From Streptomyces sp. CB02009 (GTDB lineage Bacteria > Actinomycetota > Actinomycetes > Streptomycetales > Streptomycetaceae): a stretch of DNA of 64,000 bases. The translations under genes and the position numbers were made by a program. Where the stretch lies: NCBI RefSeq assembly GCF_001905825.1, contig NZ_LIVV01000009.1:62001-126000 (forward strand), written 5' to 3'. The first letter of the stretch is position 1. Every line of letters begins with the position of its first letter. This document shows, piece by piece, positions 33,432 through 41,890 of this stretch. The notes beneath the pieces are model-generated. The model was not told the origin of the DNA and did not search any database. It worked only from the letters and a program-made list of their open reading frames with translations.

Positions 33432-33743
33432 ATGCACACCTCCCCGGTCCTGCCCCTCATCGTGACCATGGCCCTGGCTGCCCTGGCCCACGGCTACGAG
33501 CAGGTCGACGCCCCCGGCCCCGGCTTTAACGGCCTCGGCCACTGCGCCGAGTTGGACCCGGAACTGTTCTTCCCCGAGCGCGTCAACTCGGTGTCCACCC
33601 ACGACGCCAAGGCCACCTGCGCGGGCTGCCCGGTCCGGCAGGCCTGCATGAACTGGGCCCTCGACAACGGCGAGGAGTACGGCGTCTGGGGCGGCCTGGA
33701 CGAGCGGGAACGCCGCGCCCTGCGCCGCGCCCGTACGGCGTGA
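33432..33743 (+). CDS. WhiB-family regulator
   Basis: The 103-residue protein has the four Cys for a [4Fe-4S] cluster (about residues 38, 63, 66 and 72; ATCAGCPVRQACMNWAL), the EYGVWGGLDERERRALRRAR turn and basic end that touch sigma factor and DNA. WhiB proteins bind region 4 of the primary sigma factor; phage TM4 WhiB is a known example that changes host gene expression. TAGGAG precedes the ATG. Start and length are normal for the family. Confidence 0.9.
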   Translation: MHTSPVLPLIVTMALAALAHGYEQVDAPGPGFNGLGHCAELDPELFFPERVNSVSTHDAKATCAGCPVRQACMNWALDNGEEYGVWGGLDERERRALRRARTA

Positions 33744-34453
33744 TGGCCGCCCTGGTGCTCGCCGCCGCGTTCACCGCCCTCGTCGTCCTGGCCGCCGCTG
33801 TCCCCCTCGGCCACATCGCCCACCGCTCGCTCATCCCCCGACAGCGCTGGCGCTACTGGGCGCACCGCGCCGGCCTCCTGCGCTCGCCCAGCTGCTCCGT
33901 CTGGGGCGTGCCGTTCGGCACCGCCCGGATGCGCCGCCGCCGCCTCGCCCGTACCGCTCAGCACCCCCAGGAGTCACCCATGGACCACGTCCCCAGCGCC
34001 ATCACCGTCGCGTCCCTGCGCACCCACCGGCTGATCCTCGTCGTCGACAACGACGGAGGCGGTCAGACGCGCAGCAACCTGCCCCGGCCCGCCGCGGCCG
34101 CCGTCTTGCGCAGCATCGCCCAGATCCTCGGCGACCAGGAGTGCGACCGCGAGGTCTGCCTGGAAGGGGTCTTCACCGGAGTCCTCTGCGCCGACCACGC
34201 ATCGGCTACCGAGCAGGACCCGACCACCGCCGACGACCCGACCCCGCTGCGCTGGGGCCTCGGCGACGTCCTCCACGGCGACGACGACACCGTCACCGTC
34301 TGCCTCTCCGGGCCCGACCGCGAGCCGTACGCCCTGGAGCTCACCCCCGACCGCGCCAGGGCGCTGCGGGCGGACCTCGCCACGCCCGCCGGCCGTACCG
34401 CGCGGGCCGAGGCGGCCCTCCGCAAGGCCCTCGCTCCGCAGAACAGCCAGTGA
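33743..34453 (+). CDS. hypothetical protein, possibly two genes in one frame
   Basis: The open frame of 236 codons begins with a membrane helix (MAALVLAAAFTALVVLAAAVPLGHI) and basic sequence. At 33980 there is an in-frame ATG with AGGAG 6 nt upstream, giving a 158-residue soluble protein (MDHVPSAITVASLRTHRLILVVDNDGGGQ...DREPYALELTPDRARALRADLATPAGR). No stop separates the two. Either a single membrane-linked protein or a short membrane product fused by loss of a stop is possible. I do not recognise the soluble domain. Confidence 0.55.
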   Translation: MAALVLAAAFTALVVLAAAVPLGHIAHRSLIPRQRWRYWAHRAGLLRSPSCSVWGVPFGTARMRRRRLARTAQHPQESPMDHVPSAITVASLRTHRLILVVDNDGGGQTRSNLPRPAAAAVLRSIAQILGDQECDREVCLEGVFTGVLCADHASATEQDPTTADDPTPLRWGLGDVLHGDDDTVTVCLSGPDREPYALELTPDRARALRADLATPAGRTARAEAALRKALAPQNSQ

Positions 34454-34494
34454 CCCGCGACGGCGCGCCCACGCCCACCCCAGGAGACCGCACC

Positions 34495-35487
34495 ATGTTC
34501 CCGACTCTCATCCACACCCCCGGCCTCCGCCGGTTCGCCTACGACCTCGACGCCGAACGCCAGCTGCAGCTCGCCCGGTTCGGGGAGCAGCGCCATCCCG
34601 ACGGCACCGGCCGCGCCGGATACGTCGAGAAGGCCAACACGGCCCGGGACGCTTGCCAGTTCGACGCCGCGATCGTCGAGGGCGGCCCCCGCTGGTCGCT
34701 GATCCTCCTCGAGGAGGTCTACGAGGCCCTCGCCGAGTCCGACCCGGCCCGGCTGCGCGCGGAGCTCGTCCAGGTCGCCGCCGTCTGCGCCGCCTGGGTC
34801 AACGACATCGACCAGCGCACGGCCGGCACCTCGGAGGCCGAGGCCGTTGCGGTGGCCACCGTGAAGCTGCGCGCGATCCTTGCCCCCGGCAGCCCCGCCG
34901 AGCAGCAGGCCAGCGCCACTTACGCCGCCGCCCTCGGCCAGGACGACACCGCCCACCCCAGCGACGCCGAGACCGCCCACACCACCATCGCCAGCCTCAC
35001 CGAGAACCTCACCGCGCAGGAGCAGCTCCGGCTCAACTCCGTGGCCGCAGCGATCTACGAGTGGAACAACCCCGACCGCCCATGGGTCCTGGCGCACCCC
35101 CACGACCGCATCTGCTACACCGGGGACGCCTACGCCGCCATGACCGCCCTGCGCAGGCCGCCGAGCAACGATCCGTTCGTGGTCGGCTTCCGGCTCCATC
35201 TCCGCCAGGGCAGGGCCCTCGACGGCGCCCTGTTTCCCTCCGGCCGCTGCCTCGTCGTCGAGGACGGCGCCGGCGGCCTGATCACCGCCGCCCTGTCCAT
35301 CGACGACCTCGTCCGCGGCTACCCGGACGCCCGCGTCGAGTGGCCCGAGTCGAGCGCCACCGCCCGCGTGCTCGCGTGGTGCGACGACCTCGACGCCTCG
35401 GCCCGCCTGCAGCACGGCGACCCGCACGCCGAGCACCCCCACGCCGTCGCCCTCCGCCTCATCATCGACCCGCAGGAGAGCCCGTGA
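34495..35487 (+). CDS. MazG-like nucleotide pyrophosphohydrolase domain protein
   Basis: The 330-residue protein starts with a region (ERQLQLARFGEQRHPDGTG...WSLILLEEVYEALAESDPARLRAELVQVAAVCAAWVNDID, about 20-105) that matches the MazG-like proteins of Streptomyces phages: EEVYEA and the helix ELVQVAAV carry the metal-binding acids. The rest (about 180-330) is an unrelated beta-rich domain. AGGAGACCGC precedes the ATG. Likely trims non-canonical nucleotides or affects host nucleotide pools during infection. Confidence 0.72.
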   Translation: MFPTLIHTPGLRRFAYDLDAERQLQLARFGEQRHPDGTGRAGYVEKANTARDACQFDAAIVEGGPRWSLILLEEVYEALAESDPARLRAELVQVAAVCAAWVNDIDQRTAGTSEAEAVAVATVKLRAILAPGSPAEQQASATYAAALGQDDTAHPSDAETAHTTIASLTENLTAQEQLRLNSVAAAIYEWNNPDRPWVLAHPHDRICYTGDAYAAMTALRRPPSNDPFVVGFRLHLRQGRALDGALFPSGRCLVVEDGAGGLITAALSIDDLVRGYPDARVEWPESSATARVLAWCDDLDASARLQHGDPHAEHPHAVALRLIIDPQESP

Positions 35488-36176
35488 GCCTCTGCCTGAT
35501 CTGCACCCACACCGCCGAGCCCCCCCGTACGGCATGCGCCCGGTGCGAGCACCGCATCCGCGGCTGGCTCGCAGAGATCCCCCGCCAACTCGTGCTGCTC
35601 ACCGCCTCCCTCGAACTCGGCACCCGCCCCGCCCAAGGGTTCGGCGGCGCCGGCCGCGCGCACTCCCCGCTCCCCGTACGCGCCGACGTCCTCAACCTCC
35701 TCGGCCCGGCCGCGCCCGGGCCCGTCCGCGACACCGCCGGCGACCAGAGCGACCGCCAGCCCGTCCACGCCGTCCTGCACGCCTGGGCCGACCAACTCGC
35801 CGACGACCTCGGCCACATGCTCCCGCCCATCAACCCCAGCGCCCCGTACGCCGACTACCTCGCCCGCCACCTCGGCCACGCCGTCCGCGCCCGCTGGATC
35901 GCGCTCATGCACGCCGAGCTCGACGACCTCATCCGCCGCATCCGGGCCGTCACCACCACCGAGCCCCGTCGCGACACCCTCCAGGCCCCTTGCCCGGCCT
36001 GCCAGGCATTCGCGCTCGGCCGCGTCGACTGGGAGACCTACATCGACTGCGCCGCCTGCGGCCAGCTGCTCACCCGCGAGGAGTACGACGCCCACCGCGC
36101 CCTCGTCATGCCCCCGCTCGCCCGCATCGGCATCCTCATCGCCGCCCACGACCACCTCGCCCAGGAGGCCTCATGA
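35484..36176 (+). CDS. zinc-ribbon phage protein, 230 aa
   Basis: Cys pairs at both ends (CLICTHTAEPPRTACARCEHRI at the start; CPACQAF...CAACGQLLTREEYDAH at the end) flank a helical middle. It resembles other actinophage zinc-binding proteins of unknown role. The GTG follows AGGAGAGCCC and overlaps the previous stop as GTGA; its own stop overlaps the next start as ATGA. Confidence 0.65.
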   Translation: MSLCLICTHTAEPPRTACARCEHRIRGWLAEIPRQLVLLTASLELGTRPAQGFGGAGRAHSPLPVRADVLNLLGPAAPGPVRDTAGDQSDRQPVHAVLHAWADQLADDLGHMLPPINPSAPYADYLARHLGHAVRARWIALMHAELDDLIRRIRAVTTTEPRRDTLQAPCPACQAFALGRVDWETYIDCAACGQLLTREEYDAHRALVMPPLARIGILIAAHDHLAQEAS

Positions 36177-36706
36177 CCACCGCGACAGACGAGGCCGCCG
36201 TCGCGACGCGGCGCGAGAAAGTCGCGCAACTGCTCCGCGACAGATGGACCCAACGCGCGATCGCCGACAACCTCGGCGTCAGCAAAGACACCATCTATCG
36301 CGACGTCCAGGCCCTGACGCGCGCCGCCGCGACGCCCCCCGACCAGGACACTCGCGCACCAGGCGCGACGGAGATCCTCGACGTCGCGCTCCCCGCCGCG
36401 ACGCCCCCCGAGGCCACCGCGACGGCGTCGCGCGACACCGCGACACCGGCCGCGCCCTGCCTCGCCCTGCCCCTCGACGCGGCGCTCCTGGCCGACCTCG
36501 CCACCCTCACCGCCAACGGCACCTCGCCCGAGGAGGCCATCCGCCACGCCCTCGCGCACGTCGCCAAGGGCTACCGGCTCGCGTGGGGCATCGGCCTCTA
36601 CCCCGTCACCGTCGACCCGGTCCTCAGCCACCCCCGGGTCAACGCCTACCAGCCGACCACCCCTGAGACCGTGCTCCCGGACACGCCGAAGAGACAGACG
36701 CTATGA
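36173..36706 (+). CDS. HTH DNA-binding protein with CGCGAC-rich coding sequence
   Basis: The 177-residue protein has an N-terminal helix-turn-helix (REKVAQLLRDRWTQRAIADNLGVSKDTIYRDVQAL, about 14-50), an Ala/Thr/Pro-rich linker (about 51-100) and a C-terminal helical part (LLADLATLTANGTSPEEAIRHALAHVAKGYRLAWG) like a small DNA-binding or ParB-related domain. The gene contains about ten CGCGAC hexamers in 36180-36445, using Ala GCG where neighbours use GCC. Function is unknown. Confidence 0.65.
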   Translation: MTTATDEAAVATRREKVAQLLRDRWTQRAIADNLGVSKDTIYRDVQALTRAAATPPDQDTRAPGATEILDVALPAATPPEATATASRDTATPAAPCLALPLDAALLADLATLTANGTSPEEAIRHALAHVAKGYRLAWGIGLYPVTVDPVLSHPRVNAYQPTTPETVLPDTPKRQTL

Positions 36707-37065
36707 CAACCGAGCTCCTCGCCTTCCTCGACGCCCGCATCACCGACGACGAGCGCAGCATCGGTGACGCTCAGACCGTCAGCTCCGCGCTTCCTCGGCA
36801 CGTGGTCGGCACCATGGGAGGCACCACCGTCCTCATGTCCGCCTGGCGGTTCCACGCCGAGACCGAAGCCAAGCGGCGCATCCTCAGCGCCCACCCGATC
36901 GAGCCGTACGACGATGACCCGACGATCGGGTTCTGCCAGGAATGCCAGCGCGGCGGCGCAGCCGGGATTGCTCCCTGCACCACGCTGCGCCTCCTCGCCC
37001 TCCCGTACGCCGACCACCCCGACTACCGGCCTGAGTGGCGACCGCACGTAACCGGCTGGACATGA
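36703..37065 (+). CDS. DUF6221 family protein
   Basis: The 120-residue protein (ELLAFLDARITDDERSIGDAQ..., WRFHAETEAKRRILSAHPI, CTTLRLLALPYADHPDYRPEWRP) matches DUF6221, a small family frequent in Streptomyces phages and integrated elements. Its function is unknown. It is the last gene of the early run before the hairpin at 37121-37143. Confidence 0.75.
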   Translation: MTTELLAFLDARITDDERSIGDAQTVSSALPRHVVGTMGGTTVLMSAWRFHAETEAKRRILSAHPIEPYDDDPTIGFCQECQRGGAAGIAPCTTLRLLALPYADHPDYRPEWRPHVTGWT

Positions 37066-37120
37066 TCGCCACTTAGCGCAACACTGATGCCAGCGCCACA
37101 CGTGCGCCCGCACACCACCA

Positions 37121-37143
37121 CGGCCCCCTCGACGAGGGGGCCG
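37121..37143 (+). terminator. early-operon terminator
   Basis: CGGCCCCCTC and GAGGGGGCCG form a perfect 10-bp stem with a GAC loop, 56 bp after the DUF6221 stop and just before the next short gene. Confidence 0.75.
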
Positions 37144-37165
37144 TCGCCGTTCCCGGAGGTGAGTC

Positions 37166-37414
37166 GTGGCCACCCTCTACACCGCCGCCGAGGCCGCCGA
37201 GCACGCCACCCAGTGGCGCCGCCTCCTCTCTGCCGGCGCCGCCGCCGTCACCCCGATCACCATCCGTTCCTGGGCCCGGCGCGGCCACCTCAAGGCAGTC
37301 GGCCTCAACGGCCGTGGCCACCCCCTCTACGCGCACGTGGACGTCGCCCGCGCCGAGGCCGCCACCCGCAGCCGCGCCCTACGTCTCGTCGGCATCCCAC
37401 AGACCCGGCCGTAG
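37166..37414 (+). CDS. small MerR/HTH_17-like protein
   Basis: The 82-residue protein (TLYTAAEAAEHATQWRRLLSAGAAAVTPITIRSWARRGHLKAVGLNGRGHPLYAHVDVARAEAATRSRALR) has the TxxEAA...ITIRSWARRGHL pattern of MerR-type helix-turn-helix proteins. GGAGGTGA overlaps the GTG. It may control the late operon or be part of packaging. Confidence 0.7.
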   Translation: MATLYTAAEAAEHATQWRRLLSAGAAAVTPITIRSWARRGHLKAVGLNGRGHPLYAHVDVARAEAATRSRALRLVGIPQTRP

Positions 37415-37513
37415 CCCGTACGGCCAACAGAGGTCCAGGGACGGAGTCAGGCTCTCCTCGACACGAGTGCACCCCTGGCCACCGCCTGGATGCGGTATCC
37501 GCAAGGACCGTGA

Positions 37514-37543
37514 CGGCGCCCAGTCCTAGGTCACTGGGCGCCG
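37514..37543 (+). terminator. hairpin ahead of the late region
   Basis: CGGCGCCCAGT (37514-37524) and ACTGGGCGCCG (37533-37543) pair perfectly over an 8-nt loop. It is 25 bp upstream of the start at 37568 and could be a terminator or a leader structure. Confidence 0.6.
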
Positions 37544-37567
37544 CTCAGCTTCCCCAGGAGGTACCCG

Positions 37568-37759
37568 ATGGCCCAGCACCTCGTAGAGATCGAGTACGGC
37601 GTACGGCAGGTGGCTGAGCCGAGCGTCCCCGGATGGATCCAGTACGAGCACGACGGCTCCTCACACGCATGGTGCGGCTGCGGGTTCGACACCGGCTGGG
37701 TGGCCATCGCCGAGGCCACCGAGGCAGCGCGGGCACACCGCCTGACGATGGCGGGGTAG
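37568..37759 (+). CDS. hypothetical phage protein, 63 aa
   Basis: The small protein (HLVEIEYGVRQVAEPSVPGWIQYEHDGSSHAWCGCGFDTGWVAIAEATEAARAHRL) has a CxC motif and two His, so may bind metal. A very strong AGGAGG lies 7 nt before the ATG. It precedes the HNH gene by 3 bp. Confidence 0.6.
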   Translation: MAQHLVEIEYGVRQVAEPSVPGWIQYEHDGSSHAWCGCGFDTGWVAIAEATEAARAHRLTMAG

Positions 37760-37762
37760 GGC

Positions 37763-38053
37763 ATGGCGGACCGCAGCGACCTCACCGCGTACGGCTACCG
37801 CAAGGCCCGCGCCCACTTCCTCGCCGAGCAGGACGTGTGCCACCTCTGCGGCCACGCTGGCGCCGACGTGGTCGACCACATCACCCCCGTCAGCAAGGGC
37901 GGCGACCCCCGCGACCCCGACAACTGGGCCCCCGCGCACGGCGTCAACCGCTGCCCCACCTGCGGACGGAACTGCAACGGCGAGAAGAGCGACAAGCCCC
38001 TCACCGCCGCTGCTCCCCTCAACACCTCACGCGACTGGTACGCCGGACCCTAG
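37763..38053 (+). CDS. HNH endonuclease
   Basis: The 96-residue protein has CHLCGHAGADVVDHITPVSKGGDPRDPDNWAPAHGVNRCPTCGRNCN, the HNH core (Asp-His, Asn-Trp and His) with a CxxC/CxxC zinc frame. Genes of this kind often lie next to phage terminases and help DNA packaging of HK97-type phages. Length is typical. Confidence 0.88.
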   Translation: MADRSDLTAYGYRKARAHFLAEQDVCHLCGHAGADVVDHITPVSKGGDPRDPDNWAPAHGVNRCPTCGRNCNGEKSDKPLTAAAPLNTSRDWYAGP

Positions 38054-38062
38054 GAGCGCCCC

Positions 38063-38419
38063 ATGCCCGAACCCCGTTCGGTACAGATCGCCCTCGACGG
38101 AGCCGGACGCGGCACCGTCAAGGTCAACCACGTGGACATCAGCCGTTCCGTCCGCGGGCTGACCCTCCGCGCGGAGGTCGACGAGCTCCCGAGGATCGAG
38201 CTGGAGCTCCTCGTGTTCGACGTCGCCACCCATGCCGAGGTCGCCAAGGTCTACATCCCGGAGGAGACGGAGGCCGCGCTCATCGCCCTCGGCTGGGACC
38301 CGCCCGTCGGGCACCCCGACTCCCAGCGCACGCAGGACAGCAGCGCGCCCCGCCTATGGCTCAACGACCGGGTCACTGGTACGACACCTGACCCTGCGCC
38401 CGGGCTCGACTCCGGCTGA
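38063..38419 (+). CDS. hypothetical phage protein, 118 aa
   Basis: The protein (VQIALDGAGRGTVKVNHVDISRSVRGLTLRAEVDELPRIELELLVFDVATHAEVAKVYIPEETEAALIALGWDPP) is beta-rich and resembles small proteins encoded near terminases in Streptomyces phages. Function unknown. TAGGAG precedes the ATG. The 120-bp gap after it (38420-38539) is pyrimidine-rich with TTTCATTTTTCTCCCCCC and is where a cos/packaging site could be. Confidence 0.6.
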   Translation: MPEPRSVQIALDGAGRGTVKVNHVDISRSVRGLTLRAEVDELPRIELELLVFDVATHAEVAKVYIPEETEAALIALGWDPPVGHPDSQRTQDSSAPRLWLNDRVTGTTPDPAPGLDSG

Positions 38420-38539
38420 GCGCGCCGGAGTTTTTGGCCGGGGCCTCTTCCCAGCCCCGCGCCCAGCTTTCATTTTTCTCCCCCCGGCCCTGACCAGCCC
38501 GTATGCGACTCCTGGGCCTGACTTGAGGGGAGGCGGAGC

Positions 38540-39142
38540 ATGGCGGCACGCGCCACCTCGATCGGCCCGGCCGGGCAGCACGTCGCCCAGGCCGTGGCCA
38601 GGCTCCGCGAGGCCCGCTCCTGGGATCAGGCCGCGCTCGTCGCCCGCCTCGCCACCGAGGGCCTGGCCATCTCCCAGCCGATCCTGTCCCGCGTTGAGGC
38701 CGGCACCCGCCGCGTGGACGTCGACGAGCTCCTCGCCCTGGCCGTCGCGCTCGGCGTCGCGCCCGTCGCCCTCCTGCCCCCAGTCGTCACCGATGCGGCA
38801 CCGTCCGGCCCGGGCGGCATGCGGGGCGTGTCCGCCGGTCTCGTCGTCGTCGACGAGCTCGGCGCGGTGAGCACCGCGCTCGCCGAGGACCTCGACGAGC
38901 TCGGCGACCTCACAGGTATGGAGCCCACCCTCGCCGCCACCGCCGTACGGCTCGCCGAGCTCGTCGACGGCGGGCAGCCCGTCCCGTGCGACGAGTGCGG
39001 GCACCTCGTACGCGGACTGGCCGACGCCCGGACTCTCCCCCAGCTGACGCGCGAGCTGCGGGCGACCGTAGCCGCGCTGCTGGAGGGGCGGACCGTGGAT
39101 GACGACGACGATGACGACCTCGGCGACCTCGGCGACATCTGA
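38540..39142 (+). CDS. XRE-HTH protein, candidate small terminase subunit
   Basis: The 200-residue protein has an N-terminal helix-turn-helix of XRE type (HVAQAVARLREARSWDQAALVARLATEGLAISQPILSRVEAGTRRVDVDELLALAVALGVA, about 14-77), a helical middle with CDECGHLV, and an acidic end (DDDDDDDLGDLGDI). It overlaps the large terminase gene by 44 bp. Location and a DNA-binding domain make it the best candidate for the small subunit, although it could be a regulator. GGAGGCGGAGC precedes the ATG. Confidence 0.65.
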   Translation: MAARATSIGPAGQHVAQAVARLREARSWDQAALVARLATEGLAISQPILSRVEAGTRRVDVDELLALAVALGVAPVALLPPVVTDAAPSGPGGMRGVSAGLVVVDELGAVSTALAEDLDELGDLTGMEPTLAATAVRLAELVDGGQPVPCDECGHLVRGLADARTLPQLTRELRATVAALLEGRTVDDDDDDDLGDLGDI

Positions 39143-40703
39143 GAAGACCTGGGCGCCGCCGGCCTCGTTCGCCGCCGACCTCCTCGACCGGTACGGGCTC
39201 ACGTGCCCGCCACTCTGGGGCACCCCCCGCAACCCGGCTTTCCCCAGCCTCGGCCCCAAGCTGTGGAAGGTCATGGAGCGCCTCGGCGCCCCGCCGATGC
39301 CGTGGCAGAAGTACGTCAGCGACGTCGCCCTGGAGATCAACCCGGCCACCGGCCTGTTCGTGCACCGCGAGGTCGGCCTGTCGGTCTCCCGGCAGCAGGG
39401 CAAGACCGAGCTCACCCTCGCTGCCCAGGTCCACCGCGCGCTCGCGTGGAAGCGCCAGCGGATCGTCTACGCCGCCCAGACCCGGGGCATGGCGCGCGAG
39501 CGCTGGGAGGATGAGTTCTGGGAGAAGATCGCCGCCTCCCCGATCGCCCCGCGTGCCCGCATCCGCAAGTCCAACGGCAACGAGGCGATTCTGTGGCCCA
39601 AGACCCGCAGCCGCATGGGCATCACCGCCAACACGGAGAAGGCCGGGCACGGGCCGCCGCTCGACCTCGGGTTCATCGACGAGGCCTTCGCCCACGAGGA
39701 CGACCGCCTGGAGCAAGCGTTCTCCCCCGCGATGCTCACGCGCCCCATGGCGCAGCTGTGGTGGGCGAGCGCGGGCGGGACGGAAAAGTCGGTCTGGCTC
39801 AACGGCAAGCGGGCCAAGGGCCGCGAGTTGATCGAGGCTCTCTGGGCCGCGCTCGAGGAGGACCCGGCGGCGCTTCGACCGCGCTCGGCGTACTTCGAAT
39901 GGTTCGCCCCGGACACGATGGCCCGGGACGACCCGGCCACGTGGTACGCCACGCTGCCCGCCCTCGGCCACACCGTCACCGAGGACACCATCCGGGCCGA
40001 GCTGGACAAGATGAAGGCCGCCGAGTTCGACCGGGCGTACCTCAACCGGACGAGGAAGTCGACGCCGCCCGACGATCCGAACATCCCCAAGGGTGAGTGG
40101 CCCGGGCTGGCCGAGGCCTCCTCGATGCCGGCGGCCGTCGAGCTCGCGCTCGCGGTCGACGTCTCGCAGGACCGCAAGCACGCCAGCATCGGCGCCGCGA
40201 TCAAGCGGCCCGACGGACGTGTGCACCTGGAGCTCATCGACCGCCGCGCCGGTACCGCCTGGGTGGTGCCCGCCGTCGTCCGGCTCGCCGCTCTGTGGCA
40301 GCCGCTCGTCGTCGCGGTGTCCGGCTCCGGCACTCCGGCCGGCTCCCTCGTCGACGACCTCGTCACCGCTGGAATCACCGCCCCGAAGAAGAACAAGAAG
40401 GGTGACCCGGTGCCGCACCGCGGACACCTCGTCGTCGTGCGGGGCGGCGACATGACCGAGGCGTGCGGCCAGCTCGCCGACGCGATCCGGCAGGACACCG
40501 TCCGGCACATCGACCAGGCCCCGCTCACCGGCGCCGTCAACGGCGGCCGCACCCGGCGCATCGGTGACGCCTGGGTCATCGACCGCACCGCGTCCCTCGT
40601 CGACGTCGCCCCGCTCGTCGCGGTGACCGAGGCCCGCTGGGCGCTGCTGACCAAGGGGCCGGCGGTCCTGGACGACTACGACGTACTCAGCAGCATCGGA
40701 TGA
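39099..40703 (+). CDS. terminase large subunit
   Basis: The 534-residue packaging motor has Walker A SRQQGKTEL (about 97-105), Walker B LDLGFIDEAFA, the coupling motif WWASAGG and a nuclease domain starting AVDVSQDRKHASIGAAI. It matches the HK97-like siphovirus group. ATG 39099 lies inside the previous gene; ATG at 39111 is an alternative. It is followed at once by the portal gene. Confidence 0.93.
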   Translation: MTTTMTTSATSATSEKTWAPPASFAADLLDRYGLTCPPLWGTPRNPAFPSLGPKLWKVMERLGAPPMPWQKYVSDVALEINPATGLFVHREVGLSVSRQQGKTELTLAAQVHRALAWKRQRIVYAAQTRGMARERWEDEFWEKIAASPIAPRARIRKSNGNEAILWPKTRSRMGITANTEKAGHGPPLDLGFIDEAFAHEDDRLEQAFSPAMLTRPMAQLWWASAGGTEKSVWLNGKRAKGRELIEALWAALEEDPAALRPRSAYFEWFAPDTMARDDPATWYATLPALGHTVTEDTIRAELDKMKAAEFDRAYLNRTRKSTPPDDPNIPKGEWPGLAEASSMPAAVELALAVDVSQDRKHASIGAAIKRPDGRVHLELIDRRAGTAWVVPAVVRLAALWQPLVVAVSGSGTPAGSLVDDLVTAGITAPKKNKKGDPVPHRGHLVVVRGGDMTEACGQLADAIRQDTVRHIDQAPLTGAVNGGRTRRIGDAWVIDRTASLVDVAPLVAVTEARWALLTKGPAVLDDYDVLSSIG

Positions 40704-40717
40704 CAGGAGGTGGCGGT

Positions 40718-41890
40718 ATGCCGCGCTGGACCAGGGCGCTCGCCGCGCCGTTCCGGCGGCTCGGCCAGATCACGAAGCGGGCGATCACTTCGCTGCCCTG
40801 GGGCGCCGGAGGCCCGTCGCCGACGGCCATGTCCGCCGAACGGGCCCTCAGCCTGATCCCCGTGTTCGCGTGCGTGCGGATCATCTCCCAGTCCGTGGCC
40901 ACCCTGCCCCTGCAGCTGTTCCGCCGGGACGGCTCCACCCGCGAGCCGCTGAACTTCGTCCCCCAGCTCTTCTGGGCCCCCGACTCCCAGGGCGACCTTG
41001 TGACGTGGCTGACGAAGTGCCTCACGAGCATGCTGCTCCGCGGCAACGCCTACGGCCTGATCACCCAGCGGGACACCCTCGGATTCCCCACGATGATCGA
41101 GTGGCTGAACCCCGACGACGTGTGGGTGGACGAGCTCAACCCCGTCCGGCCCGTCTACTACTGGCGCGGCCGGCACGTCGAGACCAGCGACATCGTCCAT
41201 ATCCCGTGGATCGTCCTGCCCGGACACGTCGTCGGCCTGTCCCCGGTCGCCGCGTTCGCCCAGACCATCGGGTTCGGGCTGACCATCACCGAGTACGGGC
41301 GCAGCTGGTTCGCCAACGGCGGCACCCCGCCGGCCGTGCTGAAGAACTCCCAGCGGATCATCTCCCCGGCTGACTCCGAGGAGATCTCCGACCGCCTGTC
41401 CGCGCGGATCCGGGCCCGTAAGCCGCTCGTCATCGGCTCCGACTGGGACTTCACCGCCCTGTCGGTGAGCCCGGAGGAGTCGCAGTTCATCGAGTCGCTC
41501 CGGCTCAACGCCACGCAGATCGCCGCGATCTACGGCGTCCCGCCCACGAAGGTCGGTGGCGAGGCCGGCGGGTCGATGACGTACTCCAGCACCGAGGCCG
41601 ACGCCAACGACCTGGCCGCGATGACCCTGCGGCCGTGGATGGTCCGCCTGGAGAACGTGTTCTCCCGCCTCATGCCCGGCCGCGAGTACGTGCGGTTCAA
41701 CGTCGACGCGATGATCCGCACCTCGCTCCTCGACCGCTACAACGCGCACGGAATGGCCATCCGTGACGGCTGGCAGAACCGCGACGAGGTCCGCGCCACC
41801 GAGAACAAGGCCCCCATCCCCGGCCCGGCCGGCCAGATCTACGGCCCGCTCCCCGCCCTTCCTGCAGGGACCCCGACCCAGGAGGTATGA
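40718..41890 (+). CDS. phage portal protein (HK97 type)
   Basis: The 390-residue protein has ALSLIPVFACVRIISQSVATLPLQLFRR, LLRGNAYGLI, WLNPDDVWV, GLSPVAAFAQTIGFGLTITEYGRSWFANGGTPPAVL and GVPPTKVGG, all typical of HK97 gp3-like portals. I chose ATG 40718 for the AGGAGG 7 nt upstream; ATG 40700 would add six Gly-rich residues. Its stop overlaps the protease start as ATGA. Confidence 0.92.
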   Translation: MPRWTRALAAPFRRLGQITKRAITSLPWGAGGPSPTAMSAERALSLIPVFACVRIISQSVATLPLQLFRRDGSTREPLNFVPQLFWAPDSQGDLVTWLTKCLTSMLLRGNAYGLITQRDTLGFPTMIEWLNPDDVWVDELNPVRPVYYWRGRHVETSDIVHIPWIVLPGHVVGLSPVAAFAQTIGFGLTITEYGRSWFANGGTPPAVLKNSQRIISPADSEEISDRLSARIRARKPLVIGSDWDFTALSVSPEESQFIESLRLNATQIAAIYGVPPTKVGGEAGGSMTYSSTEADANDLAAMTLRPWMVRLENVFSRLMPGREYVRFNVDAMIRTSLLDRYNAHGMAIRDGWQNRDEVRATENKAPIPGPAGQIYGPLPALPAGTPTQEV

